Shown piece after piece: positions 44,066-51,046 of a stretch of 64,000 bases of DNA. The position numbers were made by a program, and so were the translations under genes. This DNA comes from Alphaproteobacteria bacterium (lineage in GTDB: Bacteria; Pseudomonadota; Alphaproteobacteria; Caulobacterales; Caulobacteraceae), in NCBI GenBank assembly GCA_018820205.1, contig JAHJOK010000075.1:333607-397606 (forward strand). The letters are read 5' to 3'. Within the stretch, counting starts at the first letter, position 1. Each line of letters begins with the position of its first letter. The notes beneath the pieces are model-generated. The model made no database searches. It was given only the letters and a program-made list of their open reading frames with translations, and was not told where the DNA came from.

Positions 44066-44907
44066 GGCGCAGGGCGCGGTTCGGTCTGGGCCAGCACGGC
44101 CTCGAGTGATCGGCGGGGAAAGACATTGAGAAGGCCGCCGGGTGTCGCGTTGTAAATTCGCACCGGGCCGTCGGCGAACCGTTCGGCGATGGCGCGCCAG
44201 CTTCGGAAGCCCTCGGTGCAGAACCACAGATCGAGTTCCATCCTTCGCGGGTCCATCGCCGCGTTCTCGGCCTCGGCCTGATAGAAATGCGAGCTTTGGC
44301 CCAGCAGATCGCGGAACAGGCCGTCGCCGTCCACGCCGAGAATATAGATCTCGGTGAAACCCATATAGATCGCCGCCTGCAGCGCGATCTTGACCACATT
44401 GTCGCCGCCGATCGGTCGCGTCAGATCGATGGGATACCGGAAGCCGGGGTAGATCAGCTTGCCGCCGGTGATCCAGTTCAATCCCCGGCGAGCCTCGATC
44501 TCCATGACCTTCGGATGGTGACCTGGTCCTGACGACAGGAAGATCTTCGCATCGGGGCAACGATCCTCGATGTCGTCCAACATCGAAATCGGCCACTCGC
44601 CCGTACGGATCTTGTCATCGACTATAAAGTAGTAGTTCGGGTTTATGGCTGCTATTTTCGGATGCTTGTAGAAATAATTGCACACAAACGTGTGCTCGTG
44701 GCCCAGACGTTCAAGTGGTTGTGCGCCAATAGACGGGCCGTTTCCAATTACAAAGCAGCGTTTACCTGAATGCTTGCCTTTCAGCGATATGTTCTTATTG
44801 GTATATCGAGCCGGATTATTTGATAAACTGTACTTGATAGATTTCTGTATATTATATAAGAAGTATATAAAATCCTCAAATTTGTATTTCAGATCGAGCT
44901 TTTTCAT
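44062..44907 (-). CDS. MptE-like (DUF115) protein, A+T-rich at its start
   Basis: The 281-residue protein has the Rossmann-like DUF115/MptE pattern: CFVIGNGPSI (residues 51-60), then a second core block IYILGVDGDG. DUF115 domains occur in MptE pterin kinases and in Maf flagellin glycosyltransferases, which use CMP-activated nonulosonic acids. It is the first gene of the leftward polysaccharide operon. The first 80-90 codons are rich in AAA, AAT, ATA and TAT, unlike the G+C-rich rest, so the gene looks mosaic. The start at 44907 is chosen over a longer frame into the intergenic region. Confidence 0.75.
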   Translation of the reverse strand: MKKLDLKYKFEDFIYFLYNIQKSIKYSLSNNPARYTNKNISLKGKHSGKRCFVIGNGPSIGAQPLERLGHEHTFVCNYFYKHPKIAAINPNYYFIVDDKIRTGEWPISMLDDIEDRCPDAKIFLSSGPGHHPKVMEIEARRGLNWITGGKLIYPGFRYPIDLTRPIGGDNVVKIALQAAIYMGFTEIYILGVDGDGLFRDLLGQSSHFYQAEAENAAMDPRRMELDLWFCTEGFRSWRAIAERFADGPVRIYNATPGGLLNVFPRRSLEAVLAQTEPRPAP

Positions 44908-45285
44908 TCTATGTCGTACACTGCGTTTCCGGTGGTGCGGTGCGCTGAATAAAAGCGGGGCGTATCGTGTGTCGTCGGCAAGGGGCGTGATCCGAGAACA
45001 ATCATGAGAGGTGCGGCCTGGGTTGGCAAGGCGGCCGGCGCCGCGATGCTGCATTGCGATGGCGCATGTTTCCGCCGTGCAACAATGTTATCTCACGGCG
45101 ATGCCGAACCGCCGCGGACGCGCCGGGTCACAATGCGGCTTTTGACGTGAGGCCGGGCGCAACAGGAATGGAGAGCGGCGGTTGGTAAACGAAACGGGTT
45201 GCGAACCACGGGGATATCTGGCCTCCGGCCCACCGGATCCTGTCGCCTCCGCTTTCCCCGGCATTGCTGCGATGCAGGATGACGC
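44908..45285. other. 378-bp divergent intergenic region of the polysaccharide locus
   Basis: No convincing gene lies here. It separates the leftward operon (start 44907) from the broken glycosyltransferase (start 45286). Its left 50 bp continue the A+T-rich patch. It contains the first copy of the paired motif at 45050-45091. Short frames on the minus strand are shadows of the glycosyltransferase frame. Promoters for both directions are expected, but none is certain. Confidence 0.6.
45050..45091 (+). promoter_or_regulatory. Paired motif, copy 1 (TGCATTGCGAT, 19 bp, CAACAATGTTAT)
   Basis: The two blocks recur at 46412-46452 with one or two changes and an 18-bp spacer. The right block contains the near-palindrome AACAATGTT. 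This copy lies about 195 bp upstream of the broken glycosyltransferase. A shared regulator site or promoter is the likely meaning. Confidence 0.5.
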
Positions 45286-46374
45286 GTGACCGTCGTCATC
45301 GTCTACCCCGAAATAGAGGCCTTCGGCGGGGTGGAGCGCGTCTTGCTCGGACTTTGTCGGGAACTCGAAGACCTGGGGCTTGAGCCGAAAATCATTTCGT
45401 ATTTCGACCATATCGGCCTGCACCGCCATGCCGAACGTCCGCTAAATCATCTGGTTCTCAATCCCCGCCAGGGCATGTGGGCCAAGTCCTCTGCCTTGAA
45501 GCAGGCGCTGTCGGACGCTTCCGGGCGGACGTTGATGTTCGGTCTCCAGTCAGCCGTTCACGCTGAACTGGCCAAACTCGAAGACTTTTCCGTCTGGGTC
45601 CCCGACACGCCGAGCCTTCAGGCGGTCCCGTCGGCCTCGTGGTTGAGGCGGCTGTCGGGCCAGGCGCGCAAGGCGTTGTTTTTCAACATCGCGGGCCGGG
45701 GGCTGAGGCGCGCAGACGGGGTGGTCACCAATGCGGTCTATCTGGGCGACGAGCTTCGGCGGCTGTATCGGGTTGACCCGAAGATTATCTACCTCGGCGT
45801 CCCGTCGCCTGCGAGAGCGCCGAAGACGCGCGAAACGGAGACGCCCGCTTCCCGCTCTCTGCTTTCGGTATCGCGCCTCGAGCCGAACAAGCGGATTGAT
45901 TGGCTGATCCGCGCCTTTGCCGGTTTGCAGGCGCGAAACGGCGGACGGCCGGTGGTTCTCGATATCGCCGGCGACGGCGGCGAACGGACGTCACTGGAAT
46001 CTCTGTGCGATAGCCTGGGCGTCGCTGGATCTGTTCGCTTTCACGGGTTCGTTTCCGACGAGGAACTCGAGACGCTGTAAGGCCGGGCGGAGATTTTCGT
46101 CATGCCGGCGGTTCAGGGGTTCGGTCTGCCCGCGCTGGAAGCTCTCGTTCGCGACGTCCCCGTTGTCATGCACCGGCAAAGCGGGGTCAGCGAAATCCTT
46201 GACGGGACGCCCTGGGTGTCCCTGTTCGACGGGGGAGTCGAGAACCTGCGGGCGGCGTTGGGCGACATGCTGGACGCGCGGGAGGACTGGGTCTTTGACG
46301 AGGGTTCGAAACCCTCCGTGCCGACGGAGGCGAGCTTCGCGCGAGAGATCGCCGCGCACTGCGGCTGGCTCTGA
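45286..46374 (+). pseudogene. Family 4 glycosyltransferase interrupted by one in-frame TAA
   Basis: The GTG at 45286 opens a GT4 glycosyltransferase (VIVYPEIEAFGGVERVL, later LSVSRLEPNKRIDWLIRAF) that stops at TAA 46078-46080 after 264 residues. The same frame continues with GRAEIFVMPAVQGFGLPALEAL to a TGA at 46372-46374, restoring the missing GT4 active-site block. The expected residue at the break is Tyr (LETL-Y-GRAEIF), so a TAC or TAT to TAA change would explain it. The protein would be 362 residues if intact. Without the second part the enzyme should be inactive. A sequencing error is possible. Confidence 0.88.
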
Positions 46375-46411
46375 GCGTCACTGTGTCGCCGCTGCAACTT
46401 GGGCGACTTGT

Positions 46412-46452
46412 TGCACTGCGATATGGGCGTCCATCTGGACCAACATTGTTAT
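46412..46452 (+). promoter_or_regulatory. Paired motif, copy 2 (TGCACTGCGAT, 18 bp, CAACATTGTTAT)
   Basis: This is the second copy of the block pair seen at 45050-45091, here 74 bp upstream of the aldolase start. The middle bases of the right block change from AACAATGTT to AACATTGTT, which is its reverse complement, so the palindrome is kept. Confidence 0.5.
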
Positions 46453-46493
46453 ACGGGCCATAGATTCCCGACGCGGTTAACTGCAGAAGTATC

Positions 46494-46511
46494 GCGCTGA
46501 ATGTTCAGCGC
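46494..46511 (+). promoter_or_regulatory. 18-bp perfect palindrome just upstream of the aldolase gene
   Basis: GCGCTGAA and TTCAGCGC are perfectly inverted around TG. The palindrome ends 14 bases before the ATG at 46526, next to the AGGGG ribosome binding site. It may be an operator or an RNA hairpin that limits translation. Confidence 0.5.
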
Positions 46512-46525
46512 TCAAGGGGCGGCAG

Positions 46526-48109
46526 ATGGACGACGCTCGGCCGAGTTTGCTTGATTGTACGTTGCGGGACGGCGGTTACTATACGAATTGGGATTTCGAC
46601 CAGACTCTGCTGGACCGGTATCTTGCCGCCATGCGGACGGCCTCCTGCATCAGCGCCGTCGAGATCGGTTATCGCAGCAAACCGAAGCCGGACTATGCCG
46701 GTCGCTTCTTTCATACGCCCAGGACGTTGTTGACGCACTGCCGTAGCGCCCTGCGTGCGGACCAGTCTCTGGCCATCATGCTCGACGAAAAGGACGTCAG
46801 TCCGGCGGACATTCCCGGGCTGATCGCGGATGTGGCCGGAACGATCTCGATGGTGCGCTTCGCGATCGCGCCGGCCCGGATCGGCGGCGCCAAGGCTCTG
46901 GTCGAGGCGTGCAACGCTCTGGGCGTGCAGGTCGCCCTGAATATCATGTACCTGAACACCTATTGCGAGGACGCGAGCGTTCTGGCGCCGCTTGCCGACA
47001 CCAACGCCGCGCTGGTCGCCCTGGTCGACAGCTACGGCGGATGCACGCCGGCCGATGTGGGACGAGCGGTCACCCTGGCCCGCGAAATTCTGCCTCAGCC
47101 GATCGGCTTCCACGGCCATGACAATGTGTCGCTCGCCTTCGCCAACAGCGTGGCCGCCCTGGGCGCCGGCGCCAGCGTCATCGATACGACGGTCCTTGGG
47201 ATGGGTCGGGGCGCGGGCAACACGAAGACCGAACTGATGTCGGCCTATTTCGCATCCAAGCTGGGTCACGACGTTGATTTCGCCGCCATGGCGACTGCGG
47301 TCGACGCCTTCTCCGAATTGCACAAGCGGTTCGAGTGGGGCGCCAACCTCGCCTATATGGTCTCCGGTTTCGAAGGACTGCCCCAGGCCGAAGTCATGGA
47401 TTGGCTGGGCACGCGGCGATACAGCATGGGGTCGATCGTCTCCGCCCTGCGTCATCGCAGCGGCAATAGCGTGGACGATCGCACCTTTCCCGATCTGTCC
47501 GGCATCGCAACCGAGCGGGCGCTGGCCTCCAGGCCGGTGCTGATCATCGGCGGCGGTGCAAGCGTGGCCGAACACCTGGACGGTCTCAAGCGATTTGTCG
47601 CCGAAAGCGGAGCGGTGATCGTCCACTCCACAACCCGCCACGCCTCACTCTTCGACGATGTCAACTCGCCCCAGATCTATTGTCTGGCGGGCCAGGAGAT
47701 CGCGCGGCTCAGGGGCGGCCATGAGCACATGATTTCGCGGCCAGACCGGTTCATCGCCATCCAGAAGCCTCCGAGGCTTCCCGACTCCGTGCCGGAGCAG
47801 GCGCAGGTGTACGAGGTGCCGCACTGGCTCGAGGACAAGGGGCGCGGAAACCTGGGGCCGGTCGCCGATGAGCCGCCGATGGACCTCGCCCTGGCCGCCG
47901 CCGAAAGCCTCGATGCGGAGGCGGTCTTCCTGGCCGGCTTCGACGGCTACGCCGACGCCAGCCTCGCGGATCAGCAGAACGCGCGTGACGTCCAGTCCGC
48001 CCTGGACCAGGCCGCCGCCCGTTGGGCCGGGCGACGGGTCAAGGCCCTGACTCCGACGCTCTATTCGGTGGAGCGCGCGTCCGTCTACGGACTATTGGGA
48101 CAGGCCTGA
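46526..48109 (+). CDS. DRE-TIM aldolase fused to a DUF115-like domain
   Basis: The 527-residue protein has two parts. Residues 1 to about 320 form an HMG-CoA lyase-like (DRE-TIM) aldolase barrel, with DCTLRDGGYYTNWDF (Asp15) and the metal-binding HGHDN (His196 and His198). The second part from about residue 330 begins RPVLIIGGGASVAEHL and has VFLAGFDGYAD, echoing the GNGPS and ILGVDGDG blocks of the DUF115 protein at 44062. DRE-TIM aldolases typically use pyruvate or similar oxo acids. Being in an operon with a HAD phosphatase and a cytidylyltransferase, it may make a 2-keto sugar acid. The reaction is inferred. Confidence 0.8.
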   Translation: MDDARPSLLDCTLRDGGYYTNWDFDQTLLDRYLAAMRTASCISAVEIGYRSKPKPDYAGRFFHTPRTLLTHCRSALRADQSLAIMLDEKDVSPADIPGLIADVAGTISMVRFAIAPARIGGAKALVEACNALGVQVALNIMYLNTYCEDASVLAPLADTNAALVALVDSYGGCTPADVGRAVTLAREILPQPIGFHGHDNVSLAFANSVAALGAGASVIDTTVLGMGRGAGNTKTELMSAYFASKLGHDVDFAAMATAVDAFSELHKRFEWGANLAYMVSGFEGLPQAEVMDWLGTRRYSMGSIVSALRHRSGNSVDDRTFPDLSGIATERALASRPVLIIGGGASVAEHLDGLKRFVAESGAVIVHSTTRHASLFDDVNSPQIYCLAGQEIARLRGGHEHMISRPDRFIAIQKPPRLPDSVPEQAQVYEVPHWLEDKGRGNLGPVADEPPMDLALAAAESLDAEAVFLAGFDGYADASLADQQNARDVQSALDQAAARWAGRRVKALTPTLYSVERASVYGLLGQA

Positions 48110-48110
48110 G

Positions 48111-48800
48111 ATGAACCCGCCCTGCATCGTCTTCGACTGTGACGGGGTGTTGCTGGATTCCAATGCGATGAAGACCCGCACATTCGCGGCGATCCTGTCC
48201 GAGCACGAACCGGCTGACGTCCAGGCCTTCCTCGCCTATCAAGCCACAGCGTTCGGGCTCTCGCGGTATCGGCTCATCGACGCCTTCTTCTCCGACTTCT
48301 CGTCCAGAGAGCCGCATCCGGGCGAGGCCGAATCGATGCTGGCCCGGTTCGGCGACCTGTGTCGGCGCGACTATGCCCGGCAACCCCTGACCGACGGCGC
48401 GATGGCCGCCCTCCACGCGCTGCAGGCGCGGGGCGTTCCGATGTTCGTCGTTTCCGGCTCGGACGAAACCGAGCTCAACGGCGTCCTGGAGACGATCGGT
48501 CTGGCGAAATTCTTCCGCAGGATACTGGGCTCGCCGAAGACGAAGCTGGAGAACCTTCGGCTGGTCGAACGCGACCTGGGTTCGCCGCACGCCATCACCT
48601 TTATCGGCGACGCCCGGGCGGACTGGCAGGCCAGTACCGATTTCGGATGCCGCTTCGTCTATCTGTCGCCGTGGGCGGCCGATCGGGCGGGCATGACGAC
48701 GCTGCGCTCCGCCGAAGGGTTTCCCGAGATTTCCCGGCTGGATCAGGTTCTTCCTCTGTTGGGCCTCGCTGCGGCGCCGGCGGAAGCGATGGCCTCGTGA
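48111..48800 (+). CDS. HAD-superfamily phosphatase
   Basis: The 229-residue enzyme has the HAD motif I DCDGVLLDSN (Asp9 and Asp11) and motif II FVVSGSDE. Motif III/IV lies around FIGDARADWQA. A cap domain sits between motifs I and II, as in phosphoglycolate phosphatase-like enzymes. It starts one base after the aldolase stop and overlaps the cytidylyltransferase start (GTGA). A phosphatase between an aldolase and a CMP-sugar synthetase parallels KdsC in the Kdo pathway. Confidence 0.87.
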   Translation: MNPPCIVFDCDGVLLDSNAMKTRTFAAILSEHEPADVQAFLAYQATAFGLSRYRLIDAFFSDFSSREPHPGEAESMLARFGDLCRRDYARQPLTDGAMAALHALQARGVPMFVVSGSDETELNGVLETIGLAKFFRRILGSPKTKLENLRLVERDLGSPHAITFIGDARADWQASTDFGCRFVYLSPWAADRAGMTTLRSAEGFPEISRLDQVLPLLGLAAAPAEAMAS

Positions 48801-49531
48801 CAGCGCCGATCTTCGCCATGATCCCCTGTCGCAAGGGCAGCCAGCGCGTTCTGAACAAGAACACCCGCCCGCTGCCGCGCTATCCCGGCGGTCTTCTCGA
48901 GCTCAAGCTGCGGCAGATTTTCGCTTCGAAGGAACTGGCCGGGGTCGTCCTGTCGACCGACGATCCGCTCTGCATAGAGATCGCCCAGGGCCTTCAACGT
49001 CCGGGTCGATCCCTGACGATCGTGGAGCGCCCCGAACATCTCGCCGTGGCCGACACGCTTGACGCCTTCGTGGACTATGTCCCGACCATCATGCCGCCGG
49101 GCGCGGTCGCCTGGATGCATGTCACCTCGCCGTTCTTTGACGAGAATTGCATGGATCGGGCGGTCCAGCACTATCGGCAAGGCGTCGCGGACGGCGAGGG
49201 CGACAGCCTGATGGGGGTCAGCCGGATCCAGTCGTTCCTGTGGGACGAAACAGGATGCGTGTCGCACGATCGCGCTCTGGCGAAATGGCCCCAGACCCAG
49301 GACTTGCGCCCGCTCTATGAGGTCAACTCGACCATCTTCGTGATGGATCGCGATCTGATGGTCGGACATCGCGACAGGATCGGCGATCGTCCGATCCTGC
49401 ACCACGTGGACCGAAAGAACGCGTTCGACATCGACTGGCCCGACGATTTCACTCTCCTGCAGCATTTTCTGGCGGCGGAAGACGCGGTTGAGGCCCCCCC
49501 GTTCGCCGATCGTCTGGCGACGGGGGCCTAG
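48797..49531 (+). CDS. Acylneuraminate/Kdo-type cytidylyltransferase
   Basis: The 244-residue enzyme is of the CMP-sugar synthetase family (NeuA/KdsB-like). The nucleotide-binding motif IPCRKGSQRVLNKN starts near residue 9, a close variant of the family P-A-R-x-G-S-x-R-x-x-x-K-N. Such enzymes couple CTP to a 2-keto sugar acid. The GTG start at 48797 overlaps the HAD stop. The gene ends right at the start of the Wzy-like gene. It could act on a nonulosonic acid, Kdo or a new acid. Confidence 0.85.
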   Translation: MTAPIFAMIPCRKGSQRVLNKNTRPLPRYPGGLLELKLRQIFASKELAGVVLSTDDPLCIEIAQGLQRPGRSLTIVERPEHLAVADTLDAFVDYVPTIMPPGAVAWMHVTSPFFDENCMDRAVQHYRQGVADGEGDSLMGVSRIQSFLWDETGCVSHDRALAKWPQTQDLRPLYEVNSTIFVMDRDLMVGHRDRIGDRPILHHVDRKNAFDIDWPDDFTLLQHFLAAEDAVEAPPFADRLATGA

Positions 49532-51046
49532 ATGACGGCATCGTCGCTCAACACTGGCGCCGCGACCGTGTATTCCCGCCGCGCCTTTACCGTGACCCAG
49601 CGGGTCTGCGGCGTCATGGGCGCGACGGCGATGGCGACCGGCCTGTTCCAGCTGATCGCCCTGGGGGCCGATCCTTGGGTCAGTATTCTGGCCGTCGGCA
49701 CGGTCTTCGCCGCGCTCCTGCCGATCTGGGTCTACGGCGTCGGCAGAAGCATCGGCGTCTTCTTCCTGTTCGTGTGCTGCTACTGGGGCCTGAACGCGCT
49801 GGTGGTGAAGTCGGTCTTGCTGCAACCGCTGGACAGCTATCTGTACACGCCGGTGCTCTCTCATCTGATCGTCTTCATCGCGATCAGCGGAAGCAGCCTT
49901 GGCGCCGTGCTCGCGCGTCCGTTGATGCAGGTCGTCCCGCAAATTCGATGGCCGGCCGCCACGCCGAGCTTCCTGCGATCCGTGTCGCAGGCCAGCCTGG
50001 TGATCGGGATCCTCGGCCTGGTGTTGAGCCGACTGGGCGGCGGAGCCCAAGCCCTGTCGATCTTCCTCTCCAGCTATTTCATCCTGGCCTTCAGCGCGGA
50101 GTGCGCCCGCGAACTTCTGCTGACCCAAGGACGCCGGCACATCTCGGTTTTCGGCGTCGTCATCGCGGCGCTGTTGATGCTCGTGTCGCTCGCCAGCAAC
50201 AGCAAGTTCGGCATCATGGCGATCCCGCTGGCCTACGTCGTGACCGTCTTCGCGTTCGGCGGCCGGTTCCGTGTCAGTCACGCCGTGCTGGGCGTTGTGG
50301 CGGCGATTTTCCTGTCGAGCGTCGTGTTTCCCGCCATCACCTTCATTGCCCGGAGCGACAGGAACCAGGTCTCCGCGACCCAACTTGTGTCCAATACGTT
50401 CGTCGCCATGCAGAATCTCGCGACCGGCGATGAGGCTGTTCGTGTGCAACTTGAGGCGCGGGAGGCCCGCAATGCGCGCGCCGGGGGGTGGCGCTACGAC
50501 GTGCCGTACCAACGCCATGTGCCGCTCATTTTCGAACGGTTCCTGCTGGTCCCGTTTGTCGATGCCGTCGCCAGACGCCTCAGCGTTTCCGGTCCCTTCG
50601 CAGGCACCTCATTCATCACCAGCCAGTTGGCCAACACGCTGCCGGCCTTCATCAACCCGAACAAGGTCGAGGCCTATTCGGGCAACGAGATTGTCGTCTC
50701 ACTGCGGCTTGCCGACTCCGGTTTCGCGGGCTTTCCGACGATGGGATGGCCAGCTGAGGCCTTCTATGCCGGCAACCTGTCATTTGTGTTCTTGTCGAGC
50801 ATCGCCGTGTTCTTCCTGTTCTCTCTCGCGTTGAGCGTGACGATCGGGCGGACGGCCGGTAACATATTCGCGGTCTTCATCGTCACAAGGTATTTTCACC
50901 TGCTGACCTGTGGGGTCTTCAGTAACTTTGCCTATTTCACCATTCGGCAGTTGCCGGTGGATCTGTTGCTGTTCGGCGTGATGATCTTGATTGCCCGTTG
51001 GCGAGGTCTGGGCGTCACGCCGTCGGCCTACGGGCCCGGCCGATGA
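49532..51046 (+). CDS. Wzy-like polysaccharide polymerase
   Basis: The 504-residue membrane protein has about eleven or twelve hydrophobic segments with large periplasmic loops, including one around residues 260-390. This is the layout of O-antigen/oligosaccharide repeat-unit polymerases, which are too variable for sequence-level recognition. The neighbours (Wzx-like flippase, glycosyltransferases) support the call. Its ATG follows the previous TAG with no gap, and its TGA overlaps the next ATG. Confidence 0.72.
   Translation: MTASSLNTGAATVYSRRAFTVTQRVCGVMGATAMATGLFQLIALGADPWVSILAVGTVFAALLPIWVYGVGRSIGVFFLFVCCYWGLNALVVKSVLLQPLDSYLYTPVLSHLIVFIAISGSSLGAVLARPLMQVVPQIRWPAATPSFLRSVSQASLVIGILGLVLSRLGGGAQALSIFLSSYFILAFSAECARELLLTQGRRHISVFGVVIAALLMLVSLASNSKFGIMAIPLAYVVTVFAFGGRFRVSHAVLGVVAAIFLSSVVFPAITFIARSDRNQVSATQLVSNTFVAMQNLATGDEAVRVQLEAREARNARAGGWRYDVPYQRHVPLIFERFLLVPFVDAVARRLSVSGPFAGTSFITSQLANTLPAFINPNKVEAYSGNEIVVSLRLADSGFAGFPTMGWPAEAFYAGNLSFVFLSSIAVFFLFSLALSVTIGRTAGNIFAVFIVTRYFHLLTCGVFSNFAYFTIRQLPVDLLLFGVMILIARWRGLGVTPSAYGPGR

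Noticed and set aside
44908..45285. Possible short genes in the divergent polysaccharide gap
   Set aside because: The available frames lack ribosome binding sites and only mirror the neighbouring glycosyltransferase or run through low-complexity sequence.
45286..46080. A complete 264-residue glycosyltransferase
   Set aside because: It lacks the C-terminal active-site block, which continues in the same frame after the TAA. It is better described as a broken gene.
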